From: Acetobacter conturbans
GTDB lineage: Bacteria; Pseudomonadota; Alphaproteobacteria; Acetobacterales; Acetobacteraceae
Direction: 5' to 3'
NCBI RefSeq assembly: GCF_011516755.1
Contig: NZ_WOSY01000019.1
Location: 1 to 43,207, forward strand
Length of the DNA stretch: 43,207 nt
This document shows, in pieces, positions 33,650-43,173 of this stretch. Below the pieces are notes generated by a model. That model was not told the origin of the DNA. It saw only the letters and a list, made by a program, of their open reading frames with translations, and did no database searches. The stretch's first letter is position 1, and every line of letters starts with the position of its first letter. The position numbers and the translations under genes were made by a program.

Positions 33650-35378
33650 CCGTATTTCCTCCGATAAGGCCGCTGATAAATGTTGCGGCTTCATTACGTT
33701 GTTTGTCAGAGAACGACACGGGCGCCGCGACAGCCTCAGGCGGCCCTACATCGATCGGATAGGTGTCGAAGGGGCCGCTGAAAATCCAGCCCTTCTTAAG
33801 ACCGATCAGATAGACCGGGTGACTGTAGGAGGACACGGCACTCTGGAGAAGAGCGTCGACTACTATCCGCGTTGTGTGCGCCGCAATCACGGCGACATCT
33901 GCATCATCCGCGATGAGCGTCGTATCACTATCGTCCCGCGTCTCATATTGATGGTCTGCGCCAAGCCAAGGTACGTTTTGATCGGCGCACCACTGCAAAA
34001 TTTGAGCCCGCATCCGAGCGGGTGACGGCGTCAAGTTTGGGCTATGTCGCGCGAGTAGGCCGCCAATTCCGCCGGCAAATGTTTCTGCCCAGACTAGCGT
34101 CTTCTTATCGGCAGCCGCAATTGCGGCCAGAAGATTGAAGACCATAGGATCTGCCGTTGCATCCACGATGACATCACATGCAGTCGCAGCGCTTAGCGCT
34201 CTTGCGATGCGACTGCTTGCTTCCTGGCCGTTCAGCCGAGTTCGATGGACCGTGACCTTCGTATCCACGTTAACGAGACAAATCCTCTGCTTGAGAGCAT
34301 CAACCTTATGCGATCCCACATCACGCCAATCAAATTCGTGACGGACGAGGTTTCCGAAGAGAAAAACATCGTCATCGACGAGCTCAAAGCGCCCTACTCC
34401 GGCACGAGCGAGTGAAACGGCAATCTTGGCACCAAGCGATCCGCTCCCGACGATGCATACGGACTTTCCGGCAAGCGACGCATAGTCGGCACCGAGCCGC
34501 TTTCCCTTATCGTCGGTGATGTAGACGATTGAGTAGGTAGAGAAATTTCGGTCGTGAAGCCATACCAGTGTCGGCTCACCTCCATTAATGTAGAATAAGA
34601 CGAAGGATGCCGCTCGATCGGAACCTGACAACTCCGCTGGATCGATACCGAGTTCCGAGATGTAAGCGATCATCGACGCCATATCGCCCTGGATCGGAGG
34701 CGAAGGCGCGTTTATCGGGAGATGAAGGGCGGCACCGCTATACACCAGGCCGTCGAGTGCCGCGACCGGGATCAGTCGATCGTGCCAGGCTTCAGCGCCG
34801 TCCATTTCCAAGCTGGTGACACTCGCGCGTGATTCAAGGACGCCTGTTACGCAGACCTTGATCCGTGCCGGTACAAACAATGGCATATCCTGCAGGCGAA
34901 CTAGCAGAGCGGGTGTCGCGATGAAGCGGTTCGACTCGCCACGCAGGGAGTGCGCAAAGCTGAATAGGTCGCGAGAAGGTATCTCGGCTTGCGGTTCTTC
35001 TTGCTGGGTGGGGTTCTCCAGCTGGAGAAGTCGATAAGCGCTCGCCAACATATCGGCACCGGTGAGATCGGCTTGCCAATTGTCCGCACCCCATTCGAGG
35101 CAGAGCTCACCCCCTTTTCCGTACTGGTGAAAACTCCAGCGCGTTTTCTCGGTCTCGCGCGGAAAGACCGACGGCGGGCAGCTAGGAAAGACGTATGGGT
35201 ATTTCAGGGTGATCGGGAAAACACGACCATTAATCTCGATCGTAGCATCAACCTCAAGCAGGTTCGACACCAACCGCCAATGGACATCCTTCAGCCAAGC
35301 GCCGTCCTGCCGTTCGAGCTCTTCAATCGCGGCACGCTCGTGGTTCAGACGAGCAAGGTCAGACAGGAACCAAATCAA
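33627..35378 (-). CDS. E2-E1 fusion protein (ThiF-type ubiquitin-like activating/conjugating enzyme)
   Basis: A 583-residue two-enzyme fusion. Residues 1-125 form an E2-like domain (FPITLKYPYVFPSCPPSVFP), with the likely catalytic Cys93 in GGELCLEWGADNW. After a linker region (130-300), residues 300-583 are a ThiF/E1 adenylation domain: KSVCIVGSGSLGAKIAVSLARAGVGRFELVDDD (P-loop at 311-316), then FGNLVRHEFDWRDVGSHKVDALKQR. Cys464 may be the E1 cysteine. The layout matches Cap2 of type II CBASS. The start is probably TTG at 35378, overlapping the MBL stop (TTGA), so translation is coupled. In this operon no CD-NTase substrate is present. Confidence 0.88.
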   Translation of the reverse strand: MIWFLSDLARLNHERAAIEELERQDGAWLKDVHWRLVSNLLEVDATIEINGRVFPITLKYPYVFPSCPPSVFPRETEKTRWSFHQYGKGGELCLEWGADNWQADLTGADMLASAYRLLQLENPTQQEEPQAEIPSRDLFSFAHSLRGESNRFIATPALLVRLQDMPLFVPARIKVCVTGVLESRASVTSLEMDGAEAWHDRLIPVAALDGLVYSGAALHLPINAPSPPIQGDMASMIAYISELGIDPAELSGSDRAASFVLFYINGGEPTLVWLHDRNFSTYSIVYITDDKGKRLGADYASLAGKSVCIVGSGSLGAKIAVSLARAGVGRFELVDDDVFLFGNLVRHEFDWRDVGSHKVDALKQRICLVNVDTKVTVHRTRLNGQEASSRIARALSAATACDVIVDATADPMVFNLLAAIAAADKKTLVWAETFAGGIGGLLARHSPNLTPSPARMRAQILQWCADQNVPWLGADHQYETRDDSDTTLIADDADVAVIAAHTTRIVVDALLQSAVSSYSHPVYLIGLKKGWIFSGPFDTYPIDVGPPEAVAAPVSFSDKQRNEAATFISGLIGGNTDAPPAIA

Positions 35379-36592
35379 GCAAACCCCGCCGGCTTCACGG
35401 GCGTTACAGGGCGCGGCGGAAAGCCAATCCCTGCTGGCGGAATAGTGGCTGCAGTCGAAGTACGCAGCAGGCTCCTTGCCGATGTCGCCGCCTGTTTCAC
35501 AACGGCCCGCAGCTTGGGACCAGTTGCGTTCACATCGAACTCCATCGGCACGGGATCATCCTCACCACCATGCAGCGACGTGTTGAGGAAGACCCCATTC
35601 ACGGAGCTGAGGATCGCCTCGTATTCACGCTTGGCGCGGATGCAAGGAGGGTCATCCTTGTCGTTTTTGATGGGCTTGGAGGTCGCGACAATGTAAGCGC
35701 CGGACAATGCCTGCCCGAGCGCTTTCCTGGCATCAGGGGAGACCTTTGCCTTCTCACCCAGATCGCCCCAACTGTCATACGACAGAGAATGCCATGAGCA
35801 GTGATGAGGCGCCTGCATGAGATGGTAGTTGATGGTGTTCGTGTCGGCGCTGTGGTCCGCCCAGATACGTTCCCAGATACCAACCATGGCATCGCCACCT
35901 GACAAGAACCGGCAGGCGTGAAGCTTCTCTCCGTTCGCCACGGAGAATCGCACGATCACACTGGAGTGGTTCTTGCTCCGCCGCTCTTCTTCCTCATCCG
36001 TGCCCTGTCCTTTCGGCGCGAGGAGCCGACCGCGAAATGCGGTGTCCGTGTTCCCGTCAATTGAGGTAATGGTCTTGCCGGCTTTCACCACGATTTCTGC
36101 GATGTCATCCGTCTTCCCGTCCCGGTCCTCACCCATCACCTGGATACGGTCACCAGCAGCGAACTTACGGTTCGCTTTGTAGAGGTTGACACGACGGCGG
36201 GCTTCCTTTCTCCAGGCATCCGCATCTTTGCAGAGCGTCTGGTCCTTGGGCGTCCGGCGGAACACTATTGGTGACGACCACATCTCGCGGATCACGATTT
36301 TAGCAAGCTCGCCAGACTTGGGTTGCTTGTAATCGGCCAACGGACCGAGATGAAAATGCTCAATGAGGCCACGACAATGGTCTTGGTCGGGGTGCGTCAG
36401 CAGCACAGCATCCACATATGGGCGGCCCGTTTCGTCTGTATCGAGGCGGCGACGGAGGTCGGCCGATACATCGCGGATACCATCACCAGACTGGCGGATA
36501 TTCATGTCGATAAGTATAGATCTACCGCTCTCCAGCTTGATGAGCGTCATGTCGCCGTTTCCGACGGGAAAGAATGTAATAACGGCGGCCAT
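35375..36592 (-). CDS. Metallo-beta-lactamase fold protein, first gene of the E2-E1/JAMM operon
   Basis: A 405-residue MBL protein: FFPVGNGDMTLIKLESGRSILIDMN at the N-terminus, the zinc motif HPDQDHCRG, then QAPHHCSWHSL. A long charged insertion between the zinc motifs (about residues 105-215) and a Pro-rich tail ending PVTPVKPAGFA mark it as unlike the MBL at 30749. The tail is flexible-looking and ends in Gly-Phe-Ala, which could be the target of the E2-E1 enzyme; this is speculative. No signal peptide. It shares a four-base overlap with the E2-E1 gene, so the three genes form one operon. Confidence 0.82.
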   Translation of the reverse strand: MAAVITFFPVGNGDMTLIKLESGRSILIDMNIRQSGDGIRDVSADLRRRLDTDETGRPYVDAVLLTHPDQDHCRGLIEHFHLGPLADYKQPKSGELAKIVIREMWSSPIVFRRTPKDQTLCKDADAWRKEARRRVNLYKANRKFAAGDRIQVMGEDRDGKTDDIAEIVVKAGKTITSIDGNTDTAFRGRLLAPKGQGTDEEEERRSKNHSSVIVRFSVANGEKLHACRFLSGGDAMVGIWERIWADHSADTNTINYHLMQAPHHCSWHSLSYDSWGDLGEKAKVSPDARKALGQALSGAYIVATSKPIKNDKDDPPCIRAKREYEAILSSVNGVFLNTSLHGGEDDPVPMEFDVNATGPKLRAVVKQAATSARSLLRTSTAATIPPAGIGFPPRPVTPVKPAGFA

Positions 36593-36955
36593 GCAACTTA
36601 AAACCTTTGCGTTAATACCTGCTGACAGAGCGTCATCCGATTCGCAACAACAACCAGATTAACCGAGAAATCGACAGTAATGTAGTGTAACAGCCGTCCG
36701 GCTACAAGGCCAGCGCAGTGCATCCGGGAACAGCCGCCCACCGCTTAAACGCTTTAAGCCTTTTCATCCCGATGTGAGCGAAATGTGAGCCCTGGGCATG
36801 CGCGCAAGCCACGATCCTAGACGTCGAAAACGCAAGCCGGAACGACGCGTGGACCCAATACACTATCGCAATTGTATTGATCGTCTCGGCAGGGCGCGGC
36901 GCTTGAACGCGAGGCTGAGTCCCTGCTCAAGAGCGACCAGCAGGTCCGCTTTCTA
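36593..36955. other. Upstream region of conjugation operon, to IS
   Basis: The 363-bp region holds the promoter of the leftward MBL/E2-E1/JAMM operon. It contains a perfect dyad GCTTAAA-CGC-TTTAAGC (36743-36759) that could be an operator. No regulator gene such as CapH/CapP is seen beside it. A leftward frame at 36950-36865 ending ...RRALPRRSIQLR is protein-like and cut by the IS, perhaps a remnant. Confidence 0.4.
36743..36759. promoter_or_regulatory. 17-bp perfect dyad upstream of the conjugation operon
   Basis: GCTTAAA (36743-36749) and TTTAAGC (36753-36759) around CGC, 150 bp upstream of the first codon of the MBL gene. Could be an operator; nothing identifies its binding protein. Confidence 0.35.
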
Positions 36956-37784
36956 GGCTCAGGACCCATTGATTTGATTTCGGAAATCTGATTCAGGCTC
37001 TCTGAGGAGACTGAAGATGAGTGACTTGTTTTGGCTGACGGATAAACAGATTGAGCGTCTGCGGCCGTTCTTTCCCAAAAGCCACGGCAAACCACGCGTT
37101 GATGACCGCCGTGTGTTGAGCGGCATCATTTTCGTGAACCGCAATGGCCTGCGCTGGCGTGATGCGTCCCGGGAATATGGTCCGCACAAGACGCTCTACA
37201 ACCGCTGGAAGCGTTGGAGCGACATGGGCATTTTCATGCAGATGATGGATGGCCTGTCTGCCGCGAAAGCCGAGCCTCAGACGATTATGATTGATGCGAC
37301 GTATCTCAAGGCGCACCGCACGGCTTCAAGCCTGCGGTTAAAAAAGGGGATCCACGCCGCCTGATTGGTCGCACCAAAGGCGGTATAAATACCAAACTCC
37401 ATGCGGTCACCGATCAGAACGGACGACCGCTGAGCTTCTTCATGACAGCCGGACAGGTCAATGATTACACCGTAGCCTCTGCTCTGCTGGACAGCCTTCC
37501 CATGGCACGGTGGTTGTTGGCGGATCGAGGTTATGATGCTGACTGGTTCAGGGACGCCCTGGAGGAGAAAGGGATAAAGCCCTGCATTCCAGGACGGAAA
37601 TCTCGCGGAAAACCAGTCAAATATGACAAGAGAAAATACAAACGCCGCAATCGCATCGAGATCATGTTCGGAAGGCTCAAGGACTGGCGGCGTGTCGCAA
37701 CACGCTATGCCAGATGCCCCACCGTCTTCTTCTCCGCCATCTGCCTCGCCGCAACCGTCATCTTCTGGCTATGAGTCCTGAGCC
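36956..37784 (+). mobile_element. IS5-family (IS427-like) insertion sequence
   Basis: It runs 829 bp between inverted repeats that both begin GGCTCAGGAC (left at 36956; right ends at 37784 as GTCCTGAGCC on the plus strand). A TA flanks each end (36954-36955 and 37785-37786), the 2-bp duplication typical of the group. It contains one frameshifted transposase. It sits between the conjugation operon and the broken gene at 37996. Confidence 0.85.
37017..37774 (+). CDS. IS5-family transposase, two frames joined by -1 frameshift
   Basis: The first frame (37017-37364) starts MSDLFWLTDKQIERLRPFFPKSHGKPRVDDRRVLSGIIFVNRNGLRWRD and carries the first catalytic Asp in MIDATYLK. An A6G slippery run (37340-37346) lets ribosomes slip -1 to read KKGDPRRLIGRTKGGINTKLHAVTD. 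The second frame has LADRGYDADWF (second Asp) and RRNRIEIMFGRLKDWRRVATRYARCP (Glu). The DDE triad is complete, so the IS looks active. Programmed frameshifting is usual in this IS group. Confidence 0.85.
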
Positions 37785-37845
37785 TAACCTCCAAGCCAGA
37801 CCGTCCGCTTTCAGCTCAACTTGTCTGCGAGATATCGTGCTGCTT

Positions 37846-37910
37846 ATGTCCGCTGCACGGAAAGATGTGCGTTGGCATGTATGTCCGACATGTAGGCGTA
37901 AGCCGACATT
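37846..37910 (+). repeat. Dispersed 65-bp intergenic repeat, copy D
   Basis: The most complete copy: ATGTCCGCTGCACGGAAAG, then TATGTCCGACATGTAGGCG with its ATG 35 bases on from the first, ending AAGCCGACATT. Read inward, the two ends (ATGTCCGC and its near reverse GCCGACAT) form an imperfect terminal inverted repeat. It lies right after the IS. Confidence 0.6.
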
Positions 37911-37995
37911 ACGACGACGGAGACTGAGCTGAGATGAGCTCCACGTCACAAATCCAGATTGGCAACTCGCACCAGTCTGGTTCATTGTTTACCCG

Positions 37996-38721
37996 ATGCG
38001 GCCATTCCATTCACCCAACGACGGCGACCTCCCCCTGTCGCATGCCCTCATACTGAAGGCCGCGCTGCTGACGATCGGCTATATCGAGGAACACGGCCCG
38101 ATCGGCCTCACGCCCAGCAAGGCGCTGAAACGCTATTTTGTCGCATGAGCCGCCGAGGCATTTGACTGGCCCGGCTATACGGTTGAAGACCTCTATGCCG
38201 TCAATAAAGTCCTCAATGAACATGATTTCCCGCCGCTGGTGATCCTGCATGAGGTTCTGCTCAGTGCGAAGCTCGCAAGGCATTTCAAGGGAACCCTGCG
38301 GCTGACCGACCTGGCGAGAAAGCTCAAATCGGAGCCAGCCCGGCTCTGGATGCTGTTGACGACTCATCTTCTCTTTGTCATCGACCACAGTCCATACACC
38401 CGAAGCGAAGAGCCACTGCTCGGCAACTGGGACATCTTTCTCAACGTCATTAATATCGAAGCTCAGGTTGCCGTCACCGAAGAGCGGCTGTGTTCGGTTC
38501 TCTACGGGGGCGAGGAAGATGATATCCGTCGCCGGGATTTCAAGCTGACCGCCAGTCTTTACGTCCATGTCCTGCGACCGCTGTGCTGGGCAGGACTGCT
38601 CAACGAGCACCGAACAGGCTCCGGCTTCAGCAGACCGGATTTCTATACCAAAACGCCTTTATGGCCAGTAGCCCTCAGCCTTGAAACGGACCGTCACCTG
38701 CAACCGGTGACCCATCACTAA
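37996..38721 (+). pseudogene. Conserved hypothetical gene with in-frame TGA
   Basis: The frame from ATG 37996 (MRPFHSPNDGDLPLSHALILKAALLTIGYIEEHGPIGLTPSKALKRYFVA) meets a TGA at 38146-38148 and continues in the same frame as AAEAFDWPGYTVEDLYAVNKVLNEHDFPPLVILHEVLLSAKLARHFKGTLRLTDLARKL... to 38721. Changing TGA to TGG (Trp) restores a 241-residue protein. I do not recognise a named family; the later part has winged-helix-like character. It is either a pseudogene, a readthrough gene or a sequencing error. It lies convergent with the ParB gene. Confidence 0.7.
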
Positions 38722-38761
38722 CGACTGCCGGCTTCCACTCCGGCGCGATATCGCTCCAATA

Positions 38762-38793
38762 CAAAAGGCGGCTCCCGGAGACCGGAAGCCGCC
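38762..38793 (-). terminator. Terminator between broken gene and ParB gene
   Basis: Arms GGCGGCT (38767-38773) and AGCCGCC (38787-38793) with inner CCGG/CCGG pairing. On the minus strand the stem is followed by TTTTGT, so it serves the ParB gene. Confidence 0.7.
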
Positions 38794-38814
38794 CATGATA
38801 TTCATCGACAGATC

Positions 38815-40872
38815 TCACTCGGCTGCGACCGCATCATGACTATCGGTCATACGCGCCGCCCCTTCTTCCCTTTCAGTTCGCTCCGGCACGTTCGCCGTCC
38901 GCAGAGCCTCGGGCAGCCAGCCGGCGCCCTCAAGCAGCCTTTCGGCCGCCTGCGCCATGTCGTTCTTTTTCAGATGTGCAATACGCTCGGCTGCCTCACT
39001 TCCCCGCGCCTCGCGCACGGCTTCGAGAATACGGGCCTTGGTGACGCGGCCCAGATAGTTCTCCACCGTCGGCTGCCAGCCCGCTTCGACCAGATCAAGC
39101 GTAAGCGCAGTGGCGAGGCGGTCGGCTCGCGCCAGCCGTTCCCTGACGCTGCGTGCCAGAGACGGGCCATGGGACGATTCATGCAACGCGTTGATCCCGA
39201 AAGACAGGCAATGCGCCAGCAGGGCCAGACGGCTGGTGTCATCCAGTCCGTCGATCCAGCGCCACAACGCGTCCTCATCCTCCGGCAGATCGTGCTTCCA
39301 ACCTTCGTTGCGCTGGCGCAGCGCATGAGCCGGCAGGCTGCCCGGCATGTCGGGGGAATGCACCGGCAGGGAGATTTCCCGAACATAGGCTTCCAGGCAG
39401 TCCGCGCCCGAGACCTGCCAGTACAGGTCGCGCATCAGCGTGTGGAGCAGTTCCGTCAGCGCGATATGCGGATTGCCGGCAAACGCATCGCGCAGGGCCA
39501 GCGTGCGCCAGGCCGTCAGTTCGGTCAGCAGGCGGTCGGAAAGCGGCTTGAGTCCGTCTTCTTCTTCGGGCTCGGTATCGAAGGTATCTTCCATCCCAAT
39601 TCCTTCGACATCGTCACCCGTGCCGTGATGAACGACCGTGTCATCATATCCCTCGGACTCATCGTGACCATCCTCGGGCTCCACCGGCATATCCTCGGGC
39701 AGAACGAAGCCCCGTTCGACCAGCAACGTGCCGTCGGTATCGAGACTGACAAAGACGCCGGCTCGCTGCATGTCCACCGGATCGAAGGACACAGGGCGTT
39801 CTTCCAGCGCCTCAATGGCCTGCTCGATCTCGCCCAGGCGGATATCAACGTCTTCGGGGAATTCATCGGCCTGCGCGTATTCCGCCTCGATCGTTTCCTG
39901 CTCGCTGTGCAGCGCGGTCAGGCGGGCGGCTTCTTCTTCCAAGAGCACCACTGGCACACCGTCGATCTCCGCTAAGTGCCGTGTGTGCCCCCAGGGGAAG
40001 GATAGCGCCGTCTCGACCCATTTCCAGCCTTCGGCACGGACCTGTTCGGCCGCCTCCTGCAGCTTTTCCATCACCAACTGATCGAGCAGGGTCGGATCCT
40101 GCAGCCAGCCGCCGTCGTCTGCCTCGAACAGGTCACGCATGACGGGACCGCCGGCGGCAAGATAGACGTCCAGCCCGACAAAGCGCACCCGGCGATCTGA
40201 CGCCCGCACGGTTTTCTCCGTCAGCATGCGGCGGATCAGATAGGGTTCGCGATTGTGGCTCTGGGCAATAATCTCCCAGACCTGTTCCTGACGGGTGTGG
40301 TCATCGCTGATCGAAAAGGCCATGAGCTGGTCGAGCTTCATGCCATCCTGCTCGTAGATCTCGCGCAGTTTGTCGGACACGGTCATCAGGCGCAGACGCT
40401 GTTTGACCACGGTGGGCACGACGAAGAACGCGGCCGCGATTTCTTCCTCGGACATGCCCTTCTCCAGCATGTCACGGAAAGCCCGAAACTGGTCCAGCGG
40501 ATGCAGGGCCACGCGCTGGACGTTTTCGGCCAGGGAATCATCCTCGGCGAGAATGGCCGATCCTGCCTCACGCACGACACAAGGCACCGGGGCGGTTTTC
40601 GCCAGTTTCTTCTGCTTCACCAACAGTTCGAGGGCGCGGAACCGGCGCCCTCCAGCAGGCACCTCGTAGGCACCGGTTTCCGCCCCCTCACCATTCAGGA
40701 CGGGACGGACGTTCAGGCTCTGCAGCAGGCCGCGGCGTTCGATGTCGCGGGCCAGTTCCTCGATCGACAGACCGGACTTCACACGCCGCACATTGGACTG
40801 CGACAGCACCAGCTTGTTGAAAGGAATATCACGGGACGCATTGAGGGCGATTTTCTGGATGGCGCTCGCCAT
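38815..40872 (-). CDS. Large ParB/Spo0J-family partition-like protein
   Basis: A 685-residue protein. The ParB N-terminal region is clear: SQSNVRRVKSGLSIEELARDIERRGLLQSLNVRPV, AGGRRFRALELL, and SLAENVQRVALHPLDQFRAFRDMLEKGMSEEEIAAAFFVVPTVVKQRLRLMTVSDKL (box and HTH). Residues 280-480 are long, acidic and helical (SFDPVDMQRAGVF, GYDDTVVHHGTGDDVEG), and a C-terminal helical domain follows. It is about twice the size of ordinary ParB; enlarged versions of this kind are part of the same backbone that carries DUF932 and toprim genes. It may cooperate with the ParA at 107-745 or act as a regulator. The ATG at 40872 is the natural start. Confidence 0.85.
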   Translation of the reverse strand: MASAIQKIALNASRDIPFNKLVLSQSNVRRVKSGLSIEELARDIERRGLLQSLNVRPVLNGEGAETGAYEVPAGGRRFRALELLVKQKKLAKTAPVPCVVREAGSAILAEDDSLAENVQRVALHPLDQFRAFRDMLEKGMSEEEIAAAFFVVPTVVKQRLRLMTVSDKLREIYEQDGMKLDQLMAFSISDDHTRQEQVWEIIAQSHNREPYLIRRMLTEKTVRASDRRVRFVGLDVYLAAGGPVMRDLFEADDGGWLQDPTLLDQLVMEKLQEAAEQVRAEGWKWVETALSFPWGHTRHLAEIDGVPVVLLEEEAARLTALHSEQETIEAEYAQADEFPEDVDIRLGEIEQAIEALEERPVSFDPVDMQRAGVFVSLDTDGTLLVERGFVLPEDMPVEPEDGHDESEGYDDTVVHHGTGDDVEGIGMEDTFDTEPEEEDGLKPLSDRLLTELTAWRTLALRDAFAGNPHIALTELLHTLMRDLYWQVSGADCLEAYVREISLPVHSPDMPGSLPAHALRQRNEGWKHDLPEDEDALWRWIDGLDDTSRLALLAHCLSFGINALHESSHGPSLARSVRERLARADRLATALTLDLVEAGWQPTVENYLGRVTKARILEAVREARGSEAAERIAHLKKNDMAQAAERLLEGAGWLPEALRTANVPERTEREEGAARMTDSHDAVAAE

Positions 40873-41265
40873 GGCAGGACACTCCGTAACGGACGGGCGG
40901 AAGCCTCTCTCCCACCCCTGAATCCGTCACGAAAAACCCCACGTCCCTCTTCCTCTCTCCCGGCCCCACGAGAGGTCAAACCGCATCCACGGAATGGCAC
41001 GGACACGACTTTACGGAAGCTACATCTGCTCCAGTCGATCTGCGAGTCGACACGCGTCACGATAAAATACGACCATTATAGTCGTTCAATCACTGATTTG
41101 TGATAGTGCCGACCATGATAGCCGCGAATGTTCGCGCGTATCCCCAAGCCCTCTCTGCACGGCGCATCTCCCTGTTTCCACGTATTTTTCTGTTCACGCC
41201 TATCCCGTCCGACCTCCACAGTGCTGTCAGAACCACTCACAGGTCCATGCAGAAAGGACGGGAAG
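40873..41265. other. Regulatory region upstream of ParB and recombinase operons
   Basis: A 393-bp divergent region. It contains the second copy of the 17-bp palindrome (41069-41085) and the promoters of the leftward ParB and the rightward 64-aa/recombinase genes. I see no gene in it. Confidence 0.45.
41069..41085. promoter_or_regulatory. 17-bp palindromic operator candidate, copy 2
   Basis: ACGACCATTATAGTCGT: 16 of 17 bases match the reverse complement of the site at 6076-6092. It lies about 180 bp before the small gene and recombinase, and about 200 bp from the ParB start. A shared binding protein, most simply the XRE protein at 5750-6034, would link their expression. Confidence 0.6.
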
Positions 41266-41460
41266 ATGGCACGCCAACGCGATACGATAGCGGGCAAGGT
41301 GCGGCTCGTTCTCGACGCCCCGGAGGCCAACGTGACACCATTACGCAATGGAGCCGATCCTCGGCTGGTCAGTCTGGTCCGGCTTCTGGCCCGTCAGGCC
41401 GCACGGGATTTCGTCAACGCTGAAGTGGAGGCCGCGAGGCGACGCGATCTCCAGGATTAA
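41266..41460 (+). CDS. Small 64-residue conserved protein before recombinase
   Basis: The ATG at 41266 has GGACGGGAAG upstream. The product MARQRDTIAGKVRLVLDAPEANVTPLRNGADPRLVSLVRLLARQAARDFVNAEVEAARRRDLQD is basic and helical. Only 12 bases separate it from the recombinase start, so they are co-transcribed. Small proteins in this place recur next to such recombinases and might help the recombinase (a directionality role is a guess). Confidence 0.65.
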   Translation: MARQRDTIAGKVRLVLDAPEANVTPLRNGADPRLVSLVRLLARQAARDFVNAEVEAARRRDLQD

Positions 41461-41472
41461 GGAGATGGGATT

Positions 41473-43173
<1,701 letters not shown>

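Noticed and set aside
33056..36592. Complete type II CBASS
   Set aside because: No CD-NTase or nucleotide-responsive effector is encoded here; only the E2-E1 and JAMM parts match.
33056..36592. Bil-type ubiquitin-like system
   Set aside because: Bil has separate Ubl, E2, JAB and E1 genes; here E2 and E1 are fused and I find no Ubl gene.
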